27,320 nucleotides of DNA from CAYSLA01 sp964431685. GTDB taxonomy: Bacteria > Armatimonadota > UBA5829. The translations under genes were made by a program, and so were the position numbers. Shown here piece after piece: positions 16,364 to 24,011 of this stretch (positions are counted from its first letter, which is position 1; each line of letters begins with the position of its first letter). The stretch spans positions 1 to 27,320 of the forward strand of contig CAYSLA010000032.1 in NCBI GenBank assembly GCA_964431685.1, in the 5' to 3' direction. The notes below the pieces were generated by a model. The model saw only the letters and a list, made by a program, of their open reading frames with translations, had not been told where the DNA came from and did not search any database.

Positions 16364-16417
16364 GGGCATCGGCGATGTCGATGCCCTTTTGGTTGCACCG
16401 ACCGTTCGGGGCCGGTG
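16364..16417 (+). promoter_or_regulatory. Structured rplU leader (possible L21-type autoregulatory leader)
   Basis: The roughly 100-nt leader holds two hairpins. The first is GGGCATCG/CGATGCCC (16364-16371/16379-16386, 7-nt loop) followed by TTTT, resembling an attenuator. The second is CACCGaCC/GGcCGGTG (16396-16403/16410-16417). L21 operons of several phyla carry protein-binding leaders here; similarity to a known Rfam leader is not established from sequence alone. Confidence 0.5.
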
Positions 16418-16451
16418 AGCATCGAAATGGTTGCCTTCTGGGGGGATGTTG

Positions 16452-16766
16452 ATGTACGCCATAATAAGAGCGGGCGGTAAGCAGTACAGGGTAGTTGAGA
16501 ACGACATAATTGACGTGAATCAACTCAGCAATGCTGCAGGTGAGAAGTTTGTTTTGAACGAGGTTCTGCTTATTTCCGGAGATTCGGGAGTGCAGATCGG
16601 CGCTCCGTACGTAGCTGGAGCAAATGTGGAGTGCAGTGTGGTGCGGCAATTCCGCGGAAAGAAGATCCGCGGGTTTACCTACAAGCCCAAGAAGGACTCT
16701 GCCCGCCGCTATGGACATCGTCAGGACCTTACGGCCGTCAAGATCGAGAAGATCAACGCGGCATAG
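16452..16766 (+). CDS. rplU: 50S ribosomal protein L21
   Basis: A 104-residue protein, normal length for bL21. It starts 'MYAIIRAGGKQYRV' and ends with the conserved basic part 'KKIRGFTYKPKKDSARRYGHRQDLTAVKI'. The ATG at 16452 is preferred over the nearby in-frame ATG at 16446 because the GGGGGG tract is then 6 nt upstream. bL21 binds 23S rRNA domain I. Co-transcribed with rpmA, 35 nt downstream. Confidence 0.97.
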   Translation: MYAIIRAGGKQYRVVENDIIDVNQLSNAAGEKFVLNEVLLISGDSGVQIGAPYVAGANVECSVVRQFRGKKIRGFTYKPKKDSARRYGHRQDLTAVKIEKINAA

Positions 16767-16801
16767 CTGTGATATAGCGGATCATCCGGAGGATTATAGA
16801 T

Positions 16802-17059
16802 ATGGCACATAAAAAAGGTGTAGGCAGTTCTCGGAACGGGCGCGACAGTAACCCGAAACGTCTCGGAGTCAAAGAGTTTGCGGGCCAGCAGGTCACGGCA
16901 GGCAGTATTCTTGTTCGCCAGCGCGGCACGCCCCTGAACGCCGGGACCAACGTAAAGCGCGGTAAGGACGATACGCTTTTCGCACTGACCGACGGTTACG
17001 TCAAGTTCGAGGTCAGCGGCGGCAAGAAGCGGGTCAGCGTCTACCCCGAAGCTGTATAA
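16802..17059 (+). CDS. rpmA: 50S ribosomal protein L27
   Basis: An 85-residue bL27 starting 'MAHKKGVGSSRNGRDS', with GGAGG 7-11 nt upstream. The N-terminal tail reaches the peptidyl-transferase centre. The gene encodes the mature N-terminus directly, so no Prp-type processing is needed. Followed after 10 nt by a strong palindrome that should end the transcript. Confidence 0.97.
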   Translation: MAHKKGVGSSRNGRDSNPKRLGVKEFAGQQVTAGSILVRQRGTPLNAGTNVKRGKDDTLFALTDGYVKFEVSGGKKRVSVYPEAV

Positions 17060-17069
17060 CAATCGTGAT

Positions 17070-17118
17070 GTGTTTCGGGACTTGAGCGGAGCTTTGCGAA
17101 GCCAGAGTCCCGAAACAC
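17070..17118. terminator. Bidirectional terminator made of a TTTCGGGA palindrome
   Basis: Perfect 13-bp arms GTGTTTCGGGACT (17070-17082) and AGTCCCGAAACAC (17106-17118) enclose 23 nt with an inner GCTT/AAGC hairpin. It lies between the convergent rpmA and ankyrin genes, whose stops are 10 and 8 nt away. No U-tract follows, so termination strength is uncertain. The element is a member of the dispersed repeat family also seen at 10234, 10391 and 25388. Confidence 0.65.
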
Positions 17119-17125
17119 GGGATTT

Positions 17126-18589
17126 TCAGAACAGACTGAGCTGCGACTTCTCCTCAACACAGCCCTCTCGGGCGCCCAAGGCTGCCTCGTTACCATCGCC
17201 TTCTACTATTTCGAGCATCATCGCTTTTCGTCCTGCTGTTGCCCAATCCCCCGGTGTGCAGCCGGTCTTGTCCCTGGCAAATATCGACGCCCCGCTATCC
17301 AGCAGCAGGTTTACGGTTGAGGCATGGGCTCCGGCGTAGGCGGCATGAAGTGGAGTACGGCCTCCATTGTCTGGAAGATGAATGTCCGCACCGCCGGCTA
17401 TCAGGACTCGTGCCACCTCGGCATGGCCGACGACGGCCGCCACATAGAGTGCCGTCGTTCCAATCTCGTCTTGCGCATTGACCATGGCGCCGCTTCGGAT
17501 CAGTGACGATGCGACGCGCGCAGATCCTCCCAGAGCACATCGGTGAAGCGGGGTGCGGGCCTTGCGGTCTGTGGCGTTTACTTCGGCACCGTGCTGAAGG
17601 AGTGTGTCCACGCACTCCGCTCGCCTGTAGGCAGACGCAATGTGCAACGGTGTCTCGCCGTTTCGAGCCAGAATCTCGGCGTCGATTCCCGAGTCCAGCA
17701 TAGCGGCCAGGGCTTCTTCGTGCCCTTGTTTCGCAGTGCAGTGGATAGGCGCCAAACCGTCTCGATCCCGAGTGTCAGCATCAGCTTCATTCTCCAGAAG
17801 AAGCCGGACTGTGTCCACGCACCCATTTCGTGCCGCGTGGTGGAGAGGGGTCTGCCCGCCCGAATCTCTTATCGACATATCGCAACTGTGTTGCAGAAGC
17901 CACTCGACTGCTTCGCAGCGGTTGTTCCCGGCGGCCAGGTGTAGAGGAGTCTGTCCACGGTTGTCCTGGACTTCAGGCGACCCGCCATACTCCATTAGGC
18001 ACTTTATCACTTCGACGTGCCCACCAGTTGCCGCCAAGTGCATTGCAGTCTCTCTTCCGGGCTCTGTACAATGACTGACAAGCGTTCCCTGGGCCAGAGC
18101 ACGTTCAACTTGCTTGGCGTCACCCGATCGAGCAGACAGGAGCAACGTGTTTTCCAGCTCCCTCTGTTTGTTCCTCAGGTATCCCGCGATTTCATCCTTT
18201 CCGTTCTCAAGCGCCAGATTCTCGGGAGTCATACCCCGATTATCTCTCCAACCCAGACTTGCGCCATTTTCTGCCAGAATACTTGCAGTCGACAGTCTGC
18301 CGTTGTACGCCGCTATGTGCAGGGGAGTCTTTCCGAATCCGTCGCGCGCATTGATCTGTGCCCCCCGTTCCAGCAGTAGCAGCGTCGGTTCGGGGTCAGC
18401 AAGCGTTGCGGCGAAGTGCAATGGAGTCCGGCCATCCTCATCGGTAGTCGAGATTACGTCCGGATTAGCACTCAACAGCGTGCGCAACTCGGGCAAACAG
18501 AGGTTATCGATGGAATTGAAGATATCCATGGGCATCAAGCATGAACAGTGGGCCACGCCCCATTCGAGGTCGCAATCTGCGACCTCCAT
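17126..18589 (-). CDS. Ankyrin repeat protein (about 13 repeats)
   Basis: A 487-residue protein made almost wholly of 33-residue ankyrin repeats. Clear units include 'DEDGRTPLHFAAT', 'DGFGKTPLHIAAYNG', 'DNRGQTPLHLAAGNN', 'DSGGQTPLHHAARNG', 'ARNGETPLHIAS' and 'DNGGRTPLHAAYAG'. A divergent break ('RELENTLLLSARSGD', near residue 145) splits the array into a block of 3 and a block of about 10. There is no signal peptide or membrane segment, so a cytoplasmic protein-binding scaffold is expected. The ATG at 18589 shares the A of the upstream ORF6N stop (TGATG) and has GGAGG within 4 nt. MPMDIFN about 20 codons later is an alternative start. It is the last gene after a response regulator, a histidine kinase and the ORF6N remnant. 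Confidence 0.9.
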   Translation of the reverse strand: MEVADCDLEWGVAHCSCLMPMDIFNSIDNLCLPELRTLLSANPDVISTTDEDGRTPLHFAATLADPEPTLLLLERGAQINARDGFGKTPLHIAAYNGRLSTASILAENGASLGWRDNRGMTPENLALENGKDEIAGYLRNKQRELENTLLLSARSGDAKQVERALAQGTLVSHCTEPGRETAMHLAATGGHVEVIKCLMEYGGSPEVQDNRGQTPLHLAAGNNRCEAVEWLLQHSCDMSIRDSGGQTPLHHAARNGCVDTVRLLLENEADADTRDRDGLAPIHCTAKQGHEEALAAMLDSGIDAEILARNGETPLHIASAYRRAECVDTLLQHGAEVNATDRKARTPLHRCALGGSARVASSLIRSGAMVNAQDEIGTTALYVAAVVGHAEVARVLIAGGADIHLPDNGGRTPLHAAYAGAHASTVNLLLDSGASIFARDKTGCTPGDWATAGRKAMMLEIVEGDGNEAALGAREGCVEEKSQLSLF

Positions 18590-19116
18590 CACTCCTCCCT
18601 ACAAAATCCTATCCTCCTTTGCGGAGGGTCCGGTGGGGCCAACAGTTGCCTATCGCGTCGAGCAGCACTCCTGATCTGTTGGTCGTGTCCGTCAAGGCGT
18701 CGCTCAAGCTCGCTCACTTTCGCGGTCAGCTCAGAATGGGTGGCCAGCAGCTCGCGCAGTCGGATGAAAGCCCGGATTACATAGACGCTTACTTCCACGG
18801 CCCGTAGGGTATTGCCGCACGCTCGCGGCCATCAACGCTCCGTGCTCCGCAAAGGCCAATGGCAGCTTTCGACGCCCGCCCGATCTTGATTCGCATTTTG
18901 CGACATCAAGTTCTGAAACTCGTCCCTTGTTAACTGAAATGCAAAGTCATCTGGAAAGCGGTCGAGGTTACGGCGCACTTGCTCGTTCAGGCGCGTAGTA
19001 GTCACCCCATAAAGCTGCGCAGAATCGCTGTCCAGGATAACGCGCACACGCCGAAGGGTCAAGATTGCAGGGGCGATATCTTCAACGGGAATAAGAGAGT
19101 TTTCGGTTTCGGTCAG
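18589..19116 (-). pseudogene. Frameshifted ORF6N-domain protein
   Basis: Pieces of an ORF6N (KilA-N-like DNA-binding) protein appear in order in different frames. 'SLIPVEDIAPAILTLRRVRVILDSDSAQ', 'LYGVTTTRLNEQVRRNLDRF' and 'FQLTRDEFQNLMSQ' form the first piece. 'SGGRRKLPLAFAEHGALMAASV' follows in a second frame, then 'AVEVSVYVIRAFIRLRELL' and 'RQLLAPPDPPQRRIGF'. Shifts are needed near 18891-18902 and 18811-18820, and a compensating pair near 18650-18676 replaces an 'LLDAI'-like stretch. Upstream, AGGAGG (19129-19124) overlaps the kinase stop and stands 7 nt from a CTG at 19116, the only suitable start. The stop overlaps the ankyrin start. Family members occur in phages and mobile elements but also as chromosomal regulators. 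Sequencing error is possible, but several separate shifts favour decay. Confidence 0.8.
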
Positions 19117-19127
19117 TTGGATGCCTC

Positions 19128-20795
19128 CTACAACCTCAGCGTAACTTGCGCGTGGGTTCCGTGGCCGGGTTCGCTGGTTAGCGAGAATGTTCCATCGGTC
19201 TGTCTGGCGCGTTCATCGACTCCCACTAACCCAAGATGCCCTTCCGAGACCTTCACGGCTCGCGTCTTGGCCACGTCGAACCCGATGCCATCGTCCGCCA
19301 CGTCCACTATCAGCTTGTCTTCTCGCGTGAACACACGCACTGAAACGTTCTTGGCTTGTGAATGGTTGGCGGCGTTCTGCAGGAGCTCTCTAAGTATCTG
19401 GAAAGCGGCCAGCGCCACTTCCGGCCGCATTCCCCGGTCCTGGGTGTCGACGCTCAAATCCAGGCTGAAACCGCCTTTTGCAGCCGCATCCTCGGCTGTG
19501 CGGGTTATGATCTGCCGGAACCGGCCCGGCTCCGGCTCAACCATCCTCAGCTCGGACAAATACGTCCGGACTTCAGCAAGCCCCCGTGTGGCAATTTCGT
19601 GAATGCGGCCGATGCCGTCCAGGGACGCCGACGGGTCTTTCGGGATCAGAAGCCGGCATCTCTCGAGGTGCAGCTTGATCGCGGCAAGGGTCTGCAGAAC
19701 GCTGTCGTGAAGGTCTCTGGCTATTCTGAGGCGTTCCTCAGAAGCGGCTGCCTCACGCAGTCTTTCCCAAAGCAGCGCGTTCTCAATAACCGGCGCGACC
19801 TGGGTTGCGATCAGTTCCGCGAGAACCATGTCCGAATGCGAGAAACTCTTGATCCGCCGGTTAGCCGCATAGAGCACGCCCACCGGAACGCTGCTTACCA
19901 TCATTGGCGCGGCCACCATATTGCGAAGCCCCATTCTCGCAGCCAGTCCCTTTTCGAGCGACTTGTCCTTCGCGAGGCGATTGCTCAGAAGCGGCCTTTG
20001 CTCGTGCAGCACATTCTCTACGTTCCAGATCCCCCCGCCTTCGCGAAGAATACTCATCAGAGCCGGATCAGTCCCCCCGCTTCGTATCCCAGGAGCTTCC
20101 GAGGCGTCTCCGCCTCTCTGTGCGGGCAGGAAGAAAGACTTCTCCACATTCAGGAGTTGCCTCGTTCTGTCCAGCATGAATGTGATGACTTCCTTTGAAT
20201 TGGACATTGCAGAGAGCTCGGCCCGGAACTCGTTTACGACGGCCAGGCTGGCCTGGTAGTTGAGCTGCTTTTCGGATATCTGCCCGAACATGAATGCCAG
20301 CACCAACATGAACCCGGTGAATCCAAGTGCGAACGGCACGTCTATGAGGCTCGTGTTTGGGGCCAGCACGACCACCGCGGTGAATGACACTACGCTTGCG
20401 CTCAACGCCACCACCGAGTGCTGCCATCCATATCGAGTGGCGACGTTCACTACAAAGAATATGTACCAGAGATAGAACGGGATACGGGCGTCGATAGTGC
20501 AGAAGATCAGATAGGTTATGAGGAACACTTCGATGGAGCTGCTCAGTGCCATCGCAAATCGCAGCGATTCCGGCATCCACTTGACGAGCACCCACATCGT
20601 AGTAGAGTAGGCAAGGAAGAGCGTGGAGATGATGATTACCTGGTCGAGGCCGATTCCGTGTGAGTCACCGGGGTCCAGATGGTAGTTTACGAGCACGAGG
20701 ACCGTGATGACCGAGAGCAGTACTCGGATGAATGACTGCTGCTGCTCAGTCTGCAACCTCTCGACTTCCAGGGAGTATACGCCGGTACCAGCCAT
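19128..20795 (-). CDS. NarL-type sensor histidine kinase with membrane and GAF domains
   Basis: A 555-residue kinase. Residues about 22-175 hold roughly six membrane helices ('VLLSVITVLVLV', 'VIIISTLFLAYSTTMWVL', 'FLITYLIFC', 'FYLWYIFFVVNVAT', 'VVALSASVVSFTAVVVL', 'LGFTGFMLVLAFMF'). A GAF domain spans about 195-345. The HisKA_3 box 'RIARDLHDSVLQTLAAIKLH' carries the phospho-acceptor His at about 363. The ATPase domain shows N-box 'ELLQNAANHSQA', G1 'DVADDGIGF' and G2 'GHLGLVGVDERA'. This family pairs with LuxR-type response regulators, and one is encoded 3 nt upstream. The signal is unknown; the membrane and GAF parts could sense envelope state or a small molecule. Confidence 0.93.
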   Translation of the reverse strand: MAGTGVYSLEVERLQTEQQQSFIRVLLSVITVLVLVNYHLDPGDSHGIGLDQVIIISTLFLAYSTTMWVLVKWMPESLRFAMALSSSIEVFLITYLIFCTIDARIPFYLWYIFFVVNVATRYGWQHSVVALSASVVSFTAVVVLAPNTSLIDVPFALGFTGFMLVLAFMFGQISEKQLNYQASLAVVNEFRAELSAMSNSKEVITFMLDRTRQLLNVEKSFFLPAQRGGDASEAPGIRSGGTDPALMSILREGGGIWNVENVLHEQRPLLSNRLAKDKSLEKGLAARMGLRNMVAAPMMVSSVPVGVLYAANRRIKSFSHSDMVLAELIATQVAPVIENALLWERLREAAASEERLRIARDLHDSVLQTLAAIKLHLERCRLLIPKDPSASLDGIGRIHEIATRGLAEVRTYLSELRMVEPEPGRFRQIITRTAEDAAAKGGFSLDLSVDTQDRGMRPEVALAAFQILRELLQNAANHSQAKNVSVRVFTREDKLIVDVADDGIGFDVAKTRAVKVSEGHLGLVGVDERARQTDGTFSLTSEPGHGTHAQVTLRL

Positions 20796-20798
20796 TGC

Positions 20799-21470
20799 TT
20801 ATGCCTGAACCAGACCGGTTCGTATGGCGAACCGTACAGCTTCTGCCCGGGCGGAGATGCCCAGCTTTTCCAGAATGCGGCTGACGTGCACTTTGACGGT
20901 GTGTTCGCTTATGAAGAGCGTGTCAGCGATCTCAGCGTTCGTCTTAGCCTCCCCGAGCAACTTCAAAACTTCGAGCTCTCGTGCGGTAAGCAGCGACAAC
21001 CTGGCTGAGTCCTGTCCCTGCGGCTTCTTGGACATGCCGCGGAACAGTTTCTCGGTGAGGTCCGGCGGAAGCCAGCATTTTCCTTTAGCGACTGAACGGA
21101 TCGCATCAATCAACTGATGCGAAGCTGCGTCCTTAAGGAGAAAGCCCATCGCCCCGCTTTGTATGGACCTTGCGAGCAGCTCGTCATCGTCTGCTCCGGT
21201 GAGCACGATAGTCCGCGTCGGAAGGTCTTCGGCGGCCAGGGCTTCCAGCACCTCAACTCCGCCCAAGTGCGGCATTATGAGGTCCAGCAGCAGTACCTGC
21301 GGTTTCAACGCCTTGGCCTTTTCCAGCGCTTCGGCTCCGTTTTCCGCCTCGTCCACAACTACCAGGTCTTCGTATATCTCCAGCAGTCCCCGGAGACCCT
21401 CACGGAGGATGCCGTGGTCGTCAGCTATAAGAACAGTGATCTTGCTGTCAGATTGTGGTTCCGTATCCAA
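20799..21470 (-). CDS. NarL/LuxR-type response regulator
   Basis: A 223-residue regulator. The receiver domain begins 'ITVLIADDHGILREGL' with the acidic pair, phospho-acceptor Asp at about 63 ('LLLDLIMP'), switch Thr in 'IVLTGADDD' and Lys in 'GFLLKDA'. The C-terminal LuxR HTH is 'LTARELEVLKLLGEAKTNAEIADTLFISEHTVKVHV'. The TTG at 21470 is chosen because AGGAGG lies just upstream (2-3 nt spacing, somewhat short); the frame stays open to 21647, but that extension ('SSQRDCTSIAQNRRN') is not receiver-like. It is the first gene of the unit with the kinase and is divergent from the beta-helix/GH locus, which could be a target (inference). Confidence 0.93.
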   Translation of the reverse strand: MDTEPQSDSKITVLIADDHGILREGLRGLLEIYEDLVVVDEAENGAEALEKAKALKPQVLLLDLIMPHLGGVEVLEALAAEDLPTRTIVLTGADDDELLARSIQSGAMGFLLKDAASHQLIDAIRSVAKGKCWLPPDLTEKLFRGMSKKPQGQDSARLSLLTARELEVLKLLGEAKTNAEIADTLFISEHTVKVHVSRILEKLGISARAEAVRFAIRTGLVQA

Positions 21471-21664
21471 TCCCTCCTGTCCGCACGCGGTGTGACCGGT
21501 GCTGTCAATACGAGCCAGATACCGAGTTATGTACTTGGTTATCCCCCAACGCCTCGAATTCCTTCTATTCTGAGCAATTGACGTGCAGTCCCTCTGCGAC
21601 GAAGGATTACAGCGGACGCAAGTTGAAATCACGATTGTGCCAGTCACCGTTTTGGAGAGAGAAG

Positions 21665-21835
21665 ATGGGCAAGGGAACCTGCTATACTATTCACATATCG
21701 ACATCCGGCAGCGATGAATGGTCCGGGGCCTCTGCCCAGCACGACGACTACCGCCTGCTCCCGGGTTCCCGGGCGTTAGCGCTTGGGTTTGAGTCGATTG
21801 ATCTGAGCAGGATTGGGATTCGGGAGAAACCATAG
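21665..21835 (+). pseudogene. Deletion remnant of a parallel beta-helix protein gene
   Basis: A 56-codon frame with a good ribosome site (GGAGAGAG before ATG at 21665). Its first part 'YTIHISTSGSDEWSG' matches the typical N-terminus of secreted or cytosolic right-handed beta-helix proteins, comparable to 'YYIDPQTGDDSNDG' at 24012. Its last part 'YRLLPGSRALALGFESIDLSRIGI' matches the typical C-terminus ('Y-L-SPALxLGFxxID'). The several hundred residues between are missing, so an internal in-frame deletion is the simplest reading. It sits just upstream of the GH/beta-helix pair. Confidence 0.65.
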
Positions 21836-21902
21836 GATAGATGTGCCGGAGGAGTTCCACGAGTTACATCATTCATTTAGTCGCCAGAGGAGAAGTGCAC
21901 CA

Positions 21903-23996
21903 ATGACACAGGCAAGTAACGGTCCCGCAATCCAATCCTGGACTCAACACAGAGCTGCCGAGACTGCCCGACAGGAACTGATCCTCTCAGTTGAGCGTTT
22001 CGGCCAGGTTCCTCTGGGGATCGAGACCATTCACCTCGGGCTGCTGACCGACCTGCCCGACCGTTACGACCTGATCCGTCGCGGACTAATCAATCTGCAC
22101 AATGTCGATCCAGGCAAGGACGCGTTCGAGGCTCTGAGATTGGACCGTGACGTTTATCTTCTGGGCAACACGCCTCGAGGGCTTCTGCACGCCGTGTATG
22201 CGTTCCAGGACAAGCTCGCATTCGACCCGGCGTTGGGCTTCGATTGGCACGCTCACGGGGTCTTCCGTATAGGACAGCGGATCTTCCATCCCCGCTTTGA
22301 CCAGTGGCCGGGCGAGCGCGCGGACATCCGCTACCTCAGCCATCTGGGCGCGTCCCACTGCCTCGTTTGCCACGACTGGCAGGGGGATCTGCGCAACTTT
22401 CAAGGATACGTCACCAGCCCGATATTCCCTGACGCGGTTCCATCCGGAGAAGTCGAGCGTCAACGCAGCGGCCTGCGGCGCTTGATCGATGATTGCAGCG
22501 ACTACGGCATAGGTTGTGCGCTCTGGATAACTGAGCTTCCCTGCCAGGGCGGGCCGTGGGTGCCGGAGCCGGAGCGGCAGGCGTGGCTCGATCGCTTTCC
22601 GGCCGAAGTGCTCAGCGACAGCGGCACATACCAGGGCAAGGTGCTTTGCTTTGCCCACCCGCAAGTCCAGGCATTCTACCGAGACATCGTCCGGCGTTTC
22701 TTCGCTGACTTCCCGGAAGTAGAGACAGTCTTCCTGTTTGGAATGGATTCCGGAGGCGAGGGTTGTGATCCGGAGAGCTGCCCACGGTGTCGCGGAGTGA
22801 GCAAGTTCGAGCAGCGAGACCGGCTGCTGCGTTTCATCGCGGAGGAAGGAGGGCGAGTGCGGCCGGGTCTGCGTGTGCTCACCACAAACTGGCACTGGGA
22901 GTTCTGGCCGGAGGAGTTTCTCGAGCGACAGGAAAAGCTTCCCGCGGCCAGCGGTGTCTACGCGGCCGCGGAGTGTGACGGATGGCAGGCGGAGCGGCAG
23001 AGTCACGACTTCCTGCGCCGGACCAGGTCCATCTGCCGGGAGCGCGGGCAACTCTTCATCGGCTACGACGACTTCCACCTTGGCGACGACGCGACCCATC
23101 TCTGGGGAGCCGACATCCAGGACTTTCCGCTCGGCATTGGCGCCAAGATGGCGCGGTGGCACGACCTGGAGGTCGATGGCGTCTTCGACCACTGGGGAAC
23201 TTACAGCGAGATGATCTCCACAAACTCTGTCGCCTGCCGGGAGTTCTTCCTGAACCCGCTGGCCGATCCCGAAACCATCTGTCGCCGCCTGGCGCACAAC
23301 CAGTATGGGTCACAGGCGGGCGAGCACGCGTTCCTGGCTTGGACAGCCATCGAGCGGGCACACCGCATTCTGTCGAACTGCTCAACCTGGTGTCCGTGGC
23401 AGTGGCCCGGCTGGTATGGGGCGATGGGCGAGGCTCCGCTGCCGGAATCACTCTTGAAGCATTCACAGAGTCTGGATAAGAGCCGCCTGCTTCCGAAGTC
23501 TACGACCGGGTTTGTCTACAACAGCGGGGACCTGGCGGATTGTCTGGAGGCGGTGGGTGCGGGATGGAAGCTGGCAGCACCGCATCTTGAGGAAGCGTGC
23601 CGCTGTCTCGACGAGGCCATCGCGGCGACTGACGATCAGCCGGTGGGTTACGCGCACTGGTGGAACGGCGCGGCCAAGTCGCCGGGCACGCGCGAACACC
23701 TCGCCCGGCACAAGGTCTATGTAGAGTTCATGATGCTGACCGGCCGCGAAATCGGCCTGCAGTTCGAGCTGCTTGCTCTGTTCGAGCGACTCGGCCACAG
23801 CGCAGAGGCTTTTCTTGCCGAGGCCGGAGAGCTGCTCAAGGAAGACCTCAAAGCCTGCCGCGAAATCGTGGCCTGCATTGACAGACTTCTGGCCGACTAC
23901 CCTGAGGTCGCAAATCTGCCCGCCGCCAAGTGGCGCGGCCAATACGCTCGCAAGGTAGACCAGTTGCAGGAGTGGTTTACGCAACGGACTAACTGA
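21903..23996 (+). CDS. Putative glycoside hydrolase, GH20b-like N-domain plus TIM barrel, family not assigned
   Basis: A 697-residue protein starting MTQASNG at 21903 with AGGAG upstream. Residues about 18-105 look like the zincin-like N-domain of GH20/GH67/GH84 enzymes ('DVYLLGNTPRGLLHAVYAFQDKL'). The middle (about 125-480) reads as a TIM barrel with acidic strand ends: 'LWITELPCQG', 'VFLFGMDSGGEGCDPESCPRC', 'TTNWHWEFWPEEFL', 'FIGYDDFHLGDD', 'GVFDHWGTY'. The CDPESCPRC Cys cluster resembles a metal or disulfide site. Residues 490-697 are helical ('HLARHKVYVEFMMLTGREIGLQFELLALFE'), as in alpha-glucuronidase-like enzymes. No signal peptide is visible. A 15-nt gap to the beta-helix gene suggests co-expression and a shared polysaccharide substrate. 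I cannot assign a CAZy family or catalytic residues. Confidence 0.65.
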   Translation: MTQASNGPAIQSWTQHRAAETARQELILSVERFGQVPLGIETIHLGLLTDLPDRYDLIRRGLINLHNVDPGKDAFEALRLDRDVYLLGNTPRGLLHAVYAFQDKLAFDPALGFDWHAHGVFRIGQRIFHPRFDQWPGERADIRYLSHLGASHCLVCHDWQGDLRNFQGYVTSPIFPDAVPSGEVERQRSGLRRLIDDCSDYGIGCALWITELPCQGGPWVPEPERQAWLDRFPAEVLSDSGTYQGKVLCFAHPQVQAFYRDIVRRFFADFPEVETVFLFGMDSGGEGCDPESCPRCRGVSKFEQRDRLLRFIAEEGGRVRPGLRVLTTNWHWEFWPEEFLERQEKLPAASGVYAAAECDGWQAERQSHDFLRRTRSICRERGQLFIGYDDFHLGDDATHLWGADIQDFPLGIGAKMARWHDLEVDGVFDHWGTYSEMISTNSVACREFFLNPLADPETICRRLAHNQYGSQAGEHAFLAWTAIERAHRILSNCSTWCPWQWPGWYGAMGEAPLPESLLKHSQSLDKSRLLPKSTTGFVYNSGDLADCLEAVGAGWKLAAPHLEEACRCLDEAIAATDDQPVGYAHWWNGAAKSPGTREHLARHKVYVEFMMLTGREIGLQFELLALFERLGHSAEAFLAEAGELLKEDLKACREIVACIDRLLADYPEVANLPAAKWRGQYARKVDQLQEWFTQRTN

Positions 23997-24011
23997 CAGG
24001 AGCATTAACCA

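Noticed and set aside
21471..21664. Divergent promoter pair between the response regulator and the beta-helix remnant
   Set aside because: TTGACA-like strings occur (for example near 21499) but no -10 box at proper spacing; not supportable.
22086..23297. 403-codon open frame antisense to the glycoside hydrolase
   Set aside because: Low-complexity Arg/Ala/Val composition, no recognisable motif; it mirrors the codon bias of the real gene on the plus strand.
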